DNA of 51,090 nt, from the IMG/VR virus record IMGVR_UViG_3300034104_005609, positions 1-51,090 of that record; one strand, written 5' to 3'. The position numbers were made by a program, and so were the translations under genes. The notes under the pieces are model-generated. The model had not been told where the DNA came from, ran no database searches, and saw only the letters and a program-made list of their open reading frames with translations. Positions 25,690-34,866 of the stretch are shown one piece after another (within the stretch, counting starts at the first letter, position 1; every line of letters begins with the position of its first letter). Source of the DNA: a virus.

Positions 25690-26418
25690 ATCAAGATTAA
25701 TTTTTGTTGCTTTGCTAATTATAAATACTTTAATCAACAAAAAGCATTAGTAGAAAAGGCTCAAATGGATGGATTTGACTCTATATTTGCCTATACAGAT
25801 AAAGATATTATAGGCACAGAATTTTATAAAGAAAATAAAGAAATTCTTAATTTAGATCGTGGAGCTGGATACTGGCTTTGGAAGCCATATTTAATACTCA
25901 AGACACTAAAAGAAATGAATGATGGAGATGTTCTATTTTATTTAGATTCTGGAGATACTATTCTTAAAGGAACTAGAAGCTTTATTAGTAGAATGGTTTT
26001 AGAAGGAAATGATAAGATAATATCTACTTCTTTTTTTAGTCAAAAGGCTTATACGAAAAGAGATTGTTTTGTCTTTATGAATTGTGATGGTCCTAAATAT
26101 TGGGACTCTCATCAAGTAGAAGCTGGCATTATAGCGTTTCAAAAAACTTCAGAAAATATTAAGTTCTTAGAGGAGTGGTTTGAATTTTGTAAGAATAAAT
26201 ACATTGTTACAGATCTACCAAATACTTCAGGCTTTAAGAACTTTGATGAGTTTATAGATCATAGACACGATCAAAGCATATTAACAAATTTATGTGTAAA
26301 ATATGGTGTGAAACTAGTTAATAAAATTAGAAAATATGCTGGTGTAAATGTTGATGATATAATGAGATATCCAGTAAATAGAGAATCGTCTTTTACTTCG
26401 GTTGACACGATCCTATAA
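25690..26418 (+). CDS. Putative glycosyltransferase; likely non-standard start codon
   Basis: About 242 residues. The GAGYWLWKPYLILKTL and GDVLFYLDSGD stretches are typical of a family of surface-sugar glycosyltransferases; YLDSGD is the likely metal site, and HRHDQSIL further on fits the family. The reading frame's only canonical start, GTG at 25681, lies inside the AAGAGGTGA ribosome binding site. The proper distance points to ATC at 25690, giving (M)KINFCCFANY. It has its own promoter and stands apart from the main sugar cassette. The start assignment is an inference. Confidence 0.68.
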   Translation: MKINFCCFANYKYFNQQKALVEKAQMDGFDSIFAYTDKDIIGTEFYKENKEILNLDRGAGYWLWKPYLILKTLKEMNDGDVLFYLDSGDTILKGTRSFISRMVLEGNDKIISTSFFSQKAYTKRDCFVFMNCDGPKYWDSHQVEAGIIAFQKTSENIKFLEEWFEFCKNKYIVTDLPNTSGFKNFDEFIDHRHDQSILTNLCVKYGVKLVNKIRKYAGVNVDDIMRYPVNRESSFTSVDTIL

Positions 26419-26430
26419 AAATGGTATAAT
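26402..26430 (+). promoter_or_regulatory. Consensus sigma-A promoter, TTGACA-N17-TATAAT
   Basis: Both boxes are perfect (26402-26407 and 26425-26430), spacer 17, TGG extended -10. The -35 lies inside the end of the preceding gene. Confidence 0.92.
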
Positions 26431-26477
26431 TATCTTATAGAAATTTTTTAAATAAAATACTGAGAGGAATAACTTCA

Positions 26478-26681
26478 ATGACAGCTATTAAGAAAACTTT
26501 CTTTCAATGTTTTTCAATTAACTTTCATCGTTTTCTAAAAGCGAATGGTCTACACTCTATGAGCAAGGGCACGCATCCCAATGGCAAAACTTTTTGGGTT
26601 TATGAGCGAACTGAAAATTTTGAGAAATGTTTAAAGATCTGGCACGACACTAAACCAGTTGACAAAATTCAACAAGTATAG
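26478..26681 (+). CDS. Small unknown protein (67 aa)
   Basis: A short basic protein with the pattern SINFHRFLKANG, then HPNGKTFWVYERTENFEKCLKIW, which looks like one small beta-alpha domain similar to the DUF5659 type of phage proteins. The ATG follows GAGAGGAA with normal spacing. It is a one-gene unit between two consensus promoters, the second of which overlaps its end, so it is expected to be expressed strongly and early. Function is unknown. Confidence 0.7.
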   Translation: MTAIKKTFFQCFSINFHRFLKANGLHSMSKGTHPNGKTFWVYERTENFEKCLKIWHDTKPVDKIQQV

Positions 26682-26687
26682 TATAAT
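26659..26687 (+). promoter_or_regulatory. Consensus sigma-A promoter, TTGACA-N17-TATAAT
   Basis: Perfect boxes at 26659-26664 and 26682-26687 with 17 bases between. It starts the replication gene run and overlaps the end of the small gene before it. Confidence 0.93.
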
Positions 26688-26716
26688 TATAATATATTGA
26701 ATAAGGAGAAAACTAC

Positions 26717-27568
26717 ATGAAAAAAATGATTAATAAGAGTATGATTGAAGGAGTTTTACTAGAAAAAGAATTGCGTTCTGGTGTTACTAAGGCAGGAATT
26801 CCTTATGTTTCTGGTAGACTTCAAATTGAAACAGAGCCAGGCAATGTTATTACTATTGATGTATTTGAACAGCAAAAAACATCTAAAGGATTAGATAATG
26901 CAAAGTTTGGAATTTTAAATGGTATCTATTTGAATGGTTCAGCTAAGCAAGATGGAGCAGCTAATCCAACTCGACTTCGTGTTAATTCAGCATTAGATTT
27001 AAATGACTGGACAGATAAAGATGGTCAAGCTCGTACAGCATTAATTAATGCAGGTGGATATATTAATATAGTTCCAACTGTAAACCCTAAAGCTGAGTTT
27101 GAAGTTGATATTGTTATTAAATCTGTACAACCAGAAATTAGAAATGAAACAGAAACAGGTCGAGCTGTTGTTAATGGATTAATTTTTAACTATAGAAATA
27201 ACGCCCTTCCAATTCGTCTTGTTGTTGAAAACAAAAAAGGCGTAGACTTCTTTTCTAATCTTGATCCAAATACTTTTACACGGGTTTGGGGAGTTCAAGT
27301 TAATAACACAGTAACAAATGAGAAGGCTGAGGAGTCAGCTTTTGGAGATTCAAAAGTTGTTCGATCATCGTATACTCGTAAAGAGCTTGTTATTACTGGA
27401 GCACAAACTATTCCATACGAAGAAGATCAATTGAGTCCTGCTGAATTAGCAGCTGCTGTTCAAGCTAGAAATATCGTAGTAGCTGAAAAGACTCAAGGTG
27501 TTAAACCTGCTGCACCTACAACTACTACAACAACTGCAAAGCCAGCTACAAACACATTTAATTTTTAA
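26717..27568 (+). CDS. Single-stranded DNA-binding protein-like
   Basis: This 283-residue protein is placed as an SSB. Its first half shows an OB-fold-like pattern (IEGVLLEKEL, YVSGRLQIETE, NVITIDVFEQ). The C-terminus is a flexible, Thr/Ala/Pro-rich linker (about 255-275) ending in NTFNF, like the aromatic tail by which SSBs bind partners. The usual acidic DDDIPF end is not kept. It is the first gene of the replication run, before a Sak4-like ATPase, helicase and primase. A role as a recombination annealing partner is possible. Confidence 0.7.
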   Translation: MKKMINKSMIEGVLLEKELRSGVTKAGIPYVSGRLQIETEPGNVITIDVFEQQKTSKGLDNAKFGILNGIYLNGSAKQDGAANPTRLRVNSALDLNDWTDKDGQARTALINAGGYINIVPTVNPKAEFEVDIVIKSVQPEIRNETETGRAVVNGLIFNYRNNALPIRLVVENKKGVDFFSNLDPNTFTRVWGVQVNNTVTNEKAEESAFGDSKVVRSSYTRKELVITGAQTIPYEEDQLSPAELAAAVQARNIVVAEKTQGVKPAAPTTTTTTAKPATNTFNF

Positions 27569-27586
27569 AACAAAAGGAGAAATAAT

Positions 27587-28561
27587 ATGTTAGATTTATT
27601 AAATTTGCAACCTCATCAAATCAGTAATGACCTTCGTGGTTACTCTGTAATGTTTTATGGAGAACCAAAGTCGGGTAAAACTACGACTGCTAGTAAGTTT
27701 CCAAAGTCATTAATTTTAGCTTTTGAAAAGGGTTATGCAGCTTTACCTGGAGTTATGGCTGCTCCAATGAATAGTTGGTCAGACTTCTTGAAGATTCTTC
27801 GTCAATTAAAAGATGATGGTGTAAAAGAAAAGTTTGAAACTATTGTTATTGATACAGTTGATATTGCGTATGATTATTGTGAACAGTATATCTGTGCTCA
27901 AGCTGGAGTAGAATCAATCGGAGATATTCCTTTTGGTGGAGGCTATAGCAAAGTAGCAAAAGAATTTGATACTAAATTACGTGCAGTGGTTCAATTAGAC
28001 TATGGTTTAGTTTTAATCAGTCACTCGACAGATAAAGTATTTAAAGATGAAACTGGTGTAGAGTATAATAAAATTATTCCTACTCTTCCAGCAAAGCCAC
28101 GATTAATTGCAGGTCGTATGTGTGACATTATTGGTTATAGTCGTTCTGTTGATACAGCTGATGGCAGTAAAACAATGTTATTTATGCGAGGAACTCAGCG
28201 ATTTGAAGCTGGCTCACGTTTTAAATATACTCCTGATTATATTGAATTTAGCTATGGAAATCTAGTTAAAGCAATTCAAGAAGCTGTAAAGCGTCAAACT
28301 GATGAAGATGGATCTGATATTGCTTCAGTTAAGTCAAATATCAACTCTAGCAATCTAATAGAGCATGACTTTGATGGACTAATGAAAGAATTTAGTACTA
28401 TCACAGCTAAAATGATCGAGCAGGATGCAATGAAAAATGTTCCCAGGATTACGGAGATTGTTGAACGCCATTTGGGCATTGGTAAAAAAGCTAGTGAAAT
28501 GAGTCGAGCACAAGCTGATATTTTAGACATTATTGTTTTTGAACTAAAGCAATTAAAATAG
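27587..28561 (+). CDS. RecA-fold ATPase, Sak4/AAA_24-like
   Basis: A 324-residue ATPase. The Walker A is GEPKSGKTTT (about residues 23-32), followed by SLILAFEKGY, a Walker B-like TIVIDTVD, and LVLISHSTDK. This is the layout of phage Sak4-type recombinases and related AAA_24 nucleotide-binding proteins, which work with the phage SSB in single-strand annealing or strand exchange. The partner SSB-like gene is immediately upstream. The ATG follows AAAGGAG. A terminator follows the gene. Confidence 0.83.
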   Translation: MLDLLNLQPHQISNDLRGYSVMFYGEPKSGKTTTASKFPKSLILAFEKGYAALPGVMAAPMNSWSDFLKILRQLKDDGVKEKFETIVIDTVDIAYDYCEQYICAQAGVESIGDIPFGGGYSKVAKEFDTKLRAVVQLDYGLVLISHSTDKVFKDETGVEYNKIIPTLPAKPRLIAGRMCDIIGYSRSVDTADGSKTMLFMRGTQRFEAGSRFKYTPDYIEFSYGNLVKAIQEAVKRQTDEDGSDIASVKSNINSSNLIEHDFDGLMKEFSTITAKMIEQDAMKNVPRITEIVERHLGIGKKASEMSRAQADILDIIVFELKQLK

Positions 28562-28566
28562 TTTAT

Positions 28567-28595
28567 GGGGGAGGATAATTTCCTCCCCTTTTATT
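28567..28595 (+). terminator. Rho-independent terminator
   Basis: GGGGAGG (28568-28574) and CCTCCCC (28582-28588) form a stem around ATAATTT, followed by TTTTATT. It separates the SSB and ATPase genes from the helicase-primase genes. The later genes have no promoter visible here, so read-through is expected. Confidence 0.88.
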
Positions 28596-28613
28596 CTTAA
28601 CAAGGTGGTTAGC

Positions 28614-29093
28614 ATGAGACCAGTCAAATGTATATATTGTAGTAAACAGATAGATAGAAATATAGAACCCTTTGTTGTTGTTAGTAAAAGATATGCCCAT
28701 GAACACTGTGCTGATGAAGAAGATAAAGAACGACAAGATCGAGAAAGATTGAATGTGATATTATATGAACTTTTGGGAGAAAATGTAAACTTTGGAATGA
28801 TTGGGCAACAAATAAAACAATTTAAATCACAGTATAGATATACTATAAGTGGTATAACAGGAACATTATATTATTGCTATAAAATTAAAAATATGCCTAT
28901 AACCAAGAAAACTAATGGGATTGGAATCGTTCCATTTTTTTATAAAGAAGCTCGAGAGTATTTTTCTAGCGTTCATAGAGGCAGAGAGAATGCCCAGGGA
29001 GCAGTAGATATTCAAAAAAAGACAATTCATATTTCTTCTCCTCGAGCAGAAGGAATAAATAAAATAAGAGAGATTTCATTGGAGGATTTATAG
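28614..29093 (+). CDS. Zinc-ribbon protein of the replication region
   Basis: A 159-residue protein with a CIYCSKQID zinc knuckle at the start and a second half, RYAHEHC, completing a C-x2-C-x(n)-H-x2-C site. The rest is alpha/beta with no known enzyme motif. It precedes the helicase, whose GTG overlaps its stop by one base, so the two may be linked, for example as a helicase loader or a primosome factor; that is conjecture. The ATG at 28614 lies seven bases after AAGGTGG. Confidence 0.7.
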   Translation: MRPVKCIYCSKQIDRNIEPFVVVSKRYAHEHCADEEDKERQDRERLNVILYELLGENVNFGMIGQQIKQFKSQYRYTISGITGTLYYCYKIKNMPITKKTNGIGIVPFFYKEAREYFSSVHRGRENAQGAVDIQKKTIHISSPRAEGINKIREISLEDL

Positions 29094-30628
29094 TGTCTAA
29101 GTATTATGATGAAAAGACAGCTGAGCATGTATTATTAACTCTTTATAAATTTCCATTTTTATTAGAGCAAGCAGATAAGTATTTTTTCTCAGCAGATGAT
29201 TTTACAAGTAAGTTTAGTCGTGTTATTTTTGCATCTATATATAATCTAAAATCACAAGGACTCAATACTATAAGCACTATGGATATAGAAAACTATTTAT
29301 CTTCTCGTCCTGCCTATAAAGAAATATATTCAAATGGTCAAGGTTCAGAGTGGTTAGAACAAGATAAAAGTAGAATACAACTAGATTCATTTGACTACTA
29401 CTTTAATAGATTAAAAAAGTTTACAATTTTAAGAGCATTTGATTCTTTTGGAATTGATGTTCACTGGCTATATGATCCCGATCAACAAGATCGAGCTCTC
29501 ATACAAAAACAAAATGATTTTATAGATTCATTAGAAGTTGATGAGTTAGCTAATAAGGTAGATCAAAAGATAGAAGAAATTAAACTGTCTTTTCTAGGTA
29601 AGACGTGGTCCGTATCGAAGCATGCAGGCGATGGTTTAGTAGACTTAATTCAAGGACTAAAACAATCGCCAGAAGTTGGAATCCCATTATATGGCCCCCT
29701 CATTAACACAGTAACACGAGGAGCTAGACTAAAGAAGTTTTATTTAAGATCAGCTCCTACTGGTGTTGGTAAATCTCGTATGATGATGGCTGATATGTGC
29801 AACTTTGCCTGTGATGAAATTTATAATCTAGAGAAGAAAGAATGGGTATCTATTGGTAGCTCTGAGCCCTCACTATTCATTACAACCGAGTTAGATATAG
29901 ATGAATGTCAAACTATGGGACTAGCCTTTTTAAGCGGAGTTTCAGAAGATAATATTCTGAATGGGGTATATTATGGAGATGAAGAAAATCGTGTTTTTAA
30001 AGCAGCTCACTTATTATCAAACTCGCCTTTATGGATTGAACATCTTCCAGATTTTTCGCTTAGAGACATCGAGGCAGTTATTCGTAGGAATGTTCGTGAT
30101 AATGGGGTCAGATATATCGCCTTTGATTATATACATACTTCATTAAAAATTTTAGAAGAAATAACTCAACGAACTAGAGGAATGAAGCTAAGAGAAGATA
30201 ATATTCTCTTTATGATTGCTATAAAAATAAAAGATTTATGTAATGAACTAGGAGTATTTATACTCTCTGGAACTCAATTAAATTCAGATTGGGAGAACAG
30301 AGATACTTCAAATCAGAACGTGCTTAGAGGTGCTAAAGCTATTGCTGATAAGATTGACTTAGGAATTATTACTCTTCCTGTTTCTGAGCAAGATAAAGAG
30401 GCTCTTGCAGGATATGTACAATCATCTTGTTTACCAATGCCAAATCTAGTACATCATGTTTATAAGAATAGACGTGGACGATTTAAATCAGTAAAACTTT
30501 GGTGTTATGCTGATCTTTCAATTTGTAGAGTGAACCCACTCTTTTTAACAGACAATGACTATAAGCCTATTAGTATCGAAGACATAGATATTATAGTTGA
30601 CAATTCTACTGAAACTGTGTTATTATAA
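29093..30628 (+). CDS. Replicative DNA helicase, DnaB-like
   Basis: DnaB helicases unwind the fork, moving 5' to 3'. The 511-residue protein has an N-terminal helical domain (to about 150), a linker and a RecA-like motor with Walker A APTGVGKSRMM (221-231), FITTELD (motif H1a-like), IAFDYIHT (Walker B), and FILSGTQLN with the Arg-finger region near the end. The start is GTG at 29093. It lies directly upstream of the primase gene, the usual partner. The motor is divergent but complete. Confidence 0.88.
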   Translation: MSKYYDEKTAEHVLLTLYKFPFLLEQADKYFFSADDFTSKFSRVIFASIYNLKSQGLNTISTMDIENYLSSRPAYKEIYSNGQGSEWLEQDKSRIQLDSFDYYFNRLKKFTILRAFDSFGIDVHWLYDPDQQDRALIQKQNDFIDSLEVDELANKVDQKIEEIKLSFLGKTWSVSKHAGDGLVDLIQGLKQSPEVGIPLYGPLINTVTRGARLKKFYLRSAPTGVGKSRMMMADMCNFACDEIYNLEKKEWVSIGSSEPSLFITTELDIDECQTMGLAFLSGVSEDNILNGVYYGDEENRVFKAAHLLSNSPLWIEHLPDFSLRDIEAVIRRNVRDNGVRYIAFDYIHTSLKILEEITQRTRGMKLREDNILFMIAIKIKDLCNELGVFILSGTQLNSDWENRDTSNQNVLRGAKAIADKIDLGIITLPVSEQDKEALAGYVQSSCLPMPNLVHHVYKNRRGRFKSVKLWCYADLSICRVNPLFLTDNDYKPISIEDIDIIVDNSTETVLL

Positions 30629-30646
30629 AATAAAAAAGGTGTTCTT

Positions 30647-31681
30647 ATGATAGAAAGAAGAGTTATAAAAGATGCTTTATCAGATGACAATGTCATCGAG
30701 ATACTTCAGGAACTAGGCTCTTCTTCCCCAGTGCGCGCAAATAATAGCTTAATATTTGATACGATCTGCCACAATTCAGCTGGTTCTGGAAGTCGTAAAT
30801 TATATTATTATATGGACACTAAACTGTTCAGATGTTATACTGGTTGTGGAGAAGTGTTCGATGTCTTTGATTTAATCGCACGAGTATTTCGCCAGAGAAA
30901 TATTGAGCTAAGCCTAACTCAATCAATTCTATGGACACAAAACCGCATAAAGATAGATTATTTCGCTGCTGCTCAATCTGAGGTGGCTTGTTCAGACATG
31001 GAGTTTAAGAGGGAGATCAATTTTTATGATGGTCAAATATTAAACTATCTGTCTTTTTATCCAGTGAAAGACTGGAAAGAAGAAGGAATATCAATAGACA
31101 CTATGTTAAAATATAATATTAAATTTAATCCTGTCACTTCTGCTGTCGTTATTCCTCATTATGATGTTGATAAAAATCTAATAGGAATAAGACAAAGAAC
31201 AATGGCAGAAGATGAAGAAGTATTAGGAAAGTATAGACCTGCTTATATAAATGGGAAAACTTATCCTCATCCACTATCATTTAATTTATATGGGATTGAT
31301 CTTAATAGTGACAATATAAAAGAGCAGAAGAAGGCTATAGTATTTGAAGGTGAGAAGTCAGTTCTTAAGATGGATATATTTTCTAATAGTTGTGCGGTTG
31401 CATGCTGTGGATCAAATCTATCAGCTGTACAGGTAGAACTACTTCTATCTTTGGGTGTTGAGGAAATTGTAATAGCATTTGATAAAGAGTTCTTAGAAAG
31501 TGGAGATTCACTTTTTGAGAAACAAGTTAAGGCACTGCAATCCATACATTCCAAATTCAGCTCTAAAGTATTAGTATCATTTATCTTTGACAAATTTAAT
31601 AAATTGGGTTATAAAGAATCTCCTATAGATAGAGGAGTCGAGACCTTTGAGTTTTTATATAAAAAAAGATTTAGCCTATGA
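30647..31681 (+). CDS. DNA primase, DnaG-like
   Basis: The primase makes RNA primers for DNA synthesis. The 344-residue protein has a zinc site (C41-H42, C63-x3-C67 as ICHNS and CYTGC), and a Toprim domain with FEGEKS (234-238) and the metal pair region IAFDKEF. It lacks the long C-terminal helicase-binding domain of bacterial DnaG, so it is a shortened phage type. ATG follows AAAAAGGTG. It stands between helicase and RecJ-like genes. Confidence 0.88.
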   Translation: MIERRVIKDALSDDNVIEILQELGSSSPVRANNSLIFDTICHNSAGSGSRKLYYYMDTKLFRCYTGCGEVFDVFDLIARVFRQRNIELSLTQSILWTQNRIKIDYFAAAQSEVACSDMEFKREINFYDGQILNYLSFYPVKDWKEEGISIDTMLKYNIKFNPVTSAVVIPHYDVDKNLIGIRQRTMAEDEEVLGKYRPAYINGKTYPHPLSFNLYGIDLNSDNIKEQKKAIVFEGEKSVLKMDIFSNSCAVACCGSNLSAVQVELLLSLGVEEIVIAFDKEFLESGDSLFEKQVKALQSIHSKFSSKVLVSFIFDKFNKLGYKESPIDRGVETFEFLYKKRFSL

Positions 31682-31693
31682 TAGGAGAAGAGT

Positions 31694-33433
31694 ATGAAAT
31701 ATCAATTAATAAATCCAATAGATAGAAGGCTGACTCCAACCGAGCAGATATTCTTCAATAGAGGAATACCACTTGATTCAATCAGACAGTATATCTACCC
31801 TACTGACAGTGTTCTACATAGTCCATATCTGTTGAATAATATAGAACTTGCAGCACAGACTTTGCTAGAGCATTTAAATTCTGAGTCTAGAATCTTTGTT
31901 CAAGTTGATTCTGATTGTGATGGCTATACTTCGAGCGCCCTACTTTTAAATTGGATATATATGTATAACCGAGAACTGTATCGAAATGTAGTATTTAGAA
32001 TCCATCTAGGAAAAGAACATGGTTTATCCTCTAGTATCATTGATGAGCATATTCAATCTAAATTCGATCTAGTCATTATTCCAGATGCTGGGTCTGGTCA
32101 AACAGAGATTCATAGAAAATTATATGAGTCTGGAATAAGTTGTATTATTTTAGATCACCATGAGGCCAATGTAGATTCTGATTCAGCTACTATCGTAAAT
32201 CCACAGCTAGATGACTATCCCAATAAACAGTTAAGTGGAGTTGGAGTTGTTTATAAATTTTGCAAGGTGCTAGATAATTTAGCAAATACAGATTTTGCTG
32301 ACTCAATGCTCGATCTAGTTGCACTAGGAATGGTAGCAGATATGATGGACATACGTAGTTTAGAGACTAAGCGTTTAATTGATAAAGGGGTATCAAATAT
32401 AAGAAATGCTTTTTTAAGCGCTCTGGTCGAACGTCAAGCGTTCTCAATGCAGTCTATGATTACTCCTACAACAATTGGTTTTTATATTGCTCCACTAATT
32501 AATGCAGTAGTACGAGCAGGAACAGATGAAGAAAAAGATATTGTCTTTAGATGTTTTTTAGAAGAAAATCGTTCTTTAAAGGTCTCTTCTAAGAAGCGTG
32601 GAAATAAAGACCCCGAGGCAAAAGAACTTTTATTAGAACAAGCTTGTCGAATTGTTAATAATGTCAAATCAAGACAAAGCAAAATTAGAGATGAAGGAAC
32701 GCAAGAAATAGAAGACATCATTGTTAATAATAACCTTGATTCAAATAAAATAATATTGGTTATAGTTGAAAAGACGATTGATAAAAATCTATCTGGGCTC
32801 ATAGCAAATAAACTTATCAGTAAATATAAAAAGCCAGTAATGTTACTTCGTAGGACTCGAGATGGTATGCTTGAGGGATCATGTCGGGGCTATGAAAAAT
32901 CTGAGCTCGTAGACTTTAAAACCTTCTTAAATGATAGTGGAATTGTTGAGTATGCTGAAGGACACGCTAATGCTTTTGGGGTTGGCATTAAAGAAGATCG
33001 GGTTGACAGTCTAGTCCAATATGCAAATGAAAAGCTGGCAGATATAGATTTTTCAGATCAGTTTATGCTGGACTATGTATACTCACCACTGGCTATCTCG
33101 GCGATAGAAGTTCTTGATATAGCTGGAATGAAACATCTGTGGGGCAAAGGACTTGACGAACCTCTTTTCCTGCTCGAGCAAATAAAAATAAAGAACGAGG
33201 ATATCGTACTACTATCTCCAGATAAATCTCCAACTTTAAAATTTAAATATCGTGATATTACATTCATAAAGTTTGGCTCTTCTAAAGAAGAGGTTGAAGA
33301 TTTAAAGAGCACTGCATGCGTGGTATTGGATTTAATTGGTAAATTTAGTGTTAATGAATGGAATGGTAACATAGAAGCTCAAATCATAGTGCAAGATTAT
33401 CATATACTAGAGAGAATAAAATATTATTTCTAG
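31694..33433 (+). CDS. RecJ-like DHH single-strand exonuclease
   Basis: RecJ degrades single-stranded DNA 5' to 3'. The 579-residue protein has the DHH phosphoesterase motifs: VDSDCDG (71-77), IPDAGSG, LDHHEA (154-159) and the ALGMVADMM segment, plus a later DHHA1-like region with GHANAFG. All metal ligands appear present. The end overlaps a ribosome binding site for the next gene. It fits a role in repair, recombination or nucleotide recovery by the phage. Confidence 0.9.
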   Translation: MKYQLINPIDRRLTPTEQIFFNRGIPLDSIRQYIYPTDSVLHSPYLLNNIELAAQTLLEHLNSESRIFVQVDSDCDGYTSSALLLNWIYMYNRELYRNVVFRIHLGKEHGLSSSIIDEHIQSKFDLVIIPDAGSGQTEIHRKLYESGISCIILDHHEANVDSDSATIVNPQLDDYPNKQLSGVGVVYKFCKVLDNLANTDFADSMLDLVALGMVADMMDIRSLETKRLIDKGVSNIRNAFLSALVERQAFSMQSMITPTTIGFYIAPLINAVVRAGTDEEKDIVFRCFLEENRSLKVSSKKRGNKDPEAKELLLEQACRIVNNVKSRQSKIRDEGTQEIEDIIVNNNLDSNKIILVIVEKTIDKNLSGLIANKLISKYKKPVMLLRRTRDGMLEGSCRGYEKSELVDFKTFLNDSGIVEYAEGHANAFGVGIKEDRVDSLVQYANEKLADIDFSDQFMLDYVYSPLAISAIEVLDIAGMKHLWGKGLDEPLFLLEQIKIKNEDIVLLSPDKSPTLKFKYRDITFIKFGSSKEEVEDLKSTACVVLDLIGKFSVNEWNGNIEAQIIVQDYHILERIKYYF

Positions 33434-33444
33434 GAGGGATTGTC

Positions 33445-34770
33445 ATAACGATATTAAGCTCGAGCGAAAAGATAGATAACTATCCACCAAATAGTGCCTA
33501 TATGATAGATACCAACAACCAGAGAATAGATATAGTAGATAGTACAAACCAGGCTATAAAGGTCGCTCTAGTAGGTGATGCTCAAGGAAGTTTTGCAGGC
33601 GATGCTTTTGGTAGATTAAGAATTTCTGATCCTAGGACTATAAATGATTATAAGTTTGCATATATAGATGGAACAGATTTTACTGTGAATACTCAAGGTA
33701 GTGGAACTGTGTCCTATGACTTTAATCGCGCAGAATCAGTTCTTTCAATTGGAAGTTCGGCTGGTACAGCAACACAACAAACAAAAATGTATCACAACTA
33801 TATGCCTGGGAAAAGCCAGTTGATTTTTGCTTCTTTCTGTTTTGGTCCTGCAGTTGTAGGAGCAACAAAAAGAGTAGGGTATTTTGGCAGTCAAAATGGC
33901 CTATATTTGCGGCAAAATGGAGATGGAACTTTAACATTTGTTGTCAGATCTGATACAAGTGGAACAGTAGAAGAAACTGAATACGATCAAGCTGATTGGA
34001 GTGGCGAAGACGTCAGCTGGTTTGATGCAACAAAAACCCAGATTCTCTTTATAGACTTTGAGTGGCTTGGCGTAGGAAGAGTAAGATTCGGATTCAATAA
34101 AGATGGAAGAAATATAGTGGCTGGGGAAATATATCATGCTAATAATCTAGATAAAGTGTATATGAGAACAGCAAATCTACCTGTGAGATATGAAGTTTCT
34201 GGAGCTGGAACTGCCTCAATAAAGCAAATCTGCTCTACTGTAGTAAGCGAAGGAGGCTATTTTGAGGTAGGTAGACAATTTTCTGCGACTACTCCGACGG
34301 CAAAAACAGTAACGACAGCGGGCCTTACTCCTATTCTATCTATCAGATTAAAAAATTCATTTAATGGATTTGAAAATAGAGTATATACACGATATGTAAC
34401 AATAGATTTATTGGCCACTTCCAACAATGTAGTTTTTGAAGTAGTTAAATTACCTTCTGCTTCTGCTCTATCAACCGCAAGCTGGGTTTCTGCAGGAAAT
34501 ATTTCGGCAGTAGAGTACGATATTTCAGCTACCACATATTCTACTAGCTCTGTTGAATTTATAGATAGTGGACTGGTTCCAGCAGGTGGACAAGGAACAG
34601 GAAATCAAGCACCTGGAACAGCTATTCTTACAAATGAATTGCAGCTTAGAAAAAATTTCATAGCTCAAAACTTTAATTCTACTGATAGTGAGGTTTTTGT
34701 AGTCTTAGCCAAATCTTTTAATGGAAACGCAACAGTTATCTCCAACATAACCTGGAAAGAAGTTTACTAA
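33445..34770 (+). CDS. Beta-rich virion/tail protein; likely non-standard start codon
   Basis: About 441 residues of beta-rich sequence, with VALVGDAQGSFAGDAFGRLRIS, a central repeat of short strands and VEFIDSGLVPAGG near the end. Segments like GDAFGRLRVS are common in phage structural and tail-associated proteins. Its first ATG (33502) has no ribosome binding site. The strong AGGAGGG at 33432-33438 instead points to a start near 33445 (ATA) or 33448 (ACG), which adds about 19 coding-looking residues (ILSSSEKIDNYPPNSAY). It is unusual to find this gene among replication genes. Confidence 0.68.
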   Translation: MTILSSSEKIDNYPPNSAYMIDTNNQRIDIVDSTNQAIKVALVGDAQGSFAGDAFGRLRISDPRTINDYKFAYIDGTDFTVNTQGSGTVSYDFNRAESVLSIGSSAGTATQQTKMYHNYMPGKSQLIFASFCFGPAVVGATKRVGYFGSQNGLYLRQNGDGTLTFVVRSDTSGTVEETEYDQADWSGEDVSWFDATKTQILFIDFEWLGVGRVRFGFNKDGRNIVAGEIYHANNLDKVYMRTANLPVRYEVSGAGTASIKQICSTVVSEGGYFEVGRQFSATTPTAKTVTTAGLTPILSIRLKNSFNGFENRVYTRYVTIDLLATSNNVVFEVVKLPSASALSTASWVSAGNISAVEYDISATTYSTSSVEFIDSGLVPAGGQGTGNQAPGTAILTNELQLRKNFIAQNFNSTDSEVFVVLAKSFNGNATVISNITWKEVY

Positions 34771-34780
34771 TAGAATCGAT

Positions 34781-34808
34781 TTGCCCCTTTAATTAGGGGC
34801 AATTTTCT
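34781..34808 (+). terminator. Rho-independent terminator
   Basis: TTGCCCCT and AGGGGCAA form an eight-pair stem (34781-34802) around TTAATT, followed by TTTTCT. It ends the replication run. Confidence 0.9.
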
Positions 34809-34814
34809 ATTTTA

Positions 34815-34843
34815 TTGACAAATGTTCATAAAAAAGATATAAT
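34815..34843 (+). promoter_or_regulatory. Consensus sigma-A promoter, TTGACA-N17-TATAAT
   Basis: Perfect boxes at 34815-34820 and 34838-34843 with a 17-base spacer. It leads the speD and DNA polymerase genes. Confidence 0.93.
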
Positions 34844-34866
34844 ATATAAATAAGGAGGAATTAATA

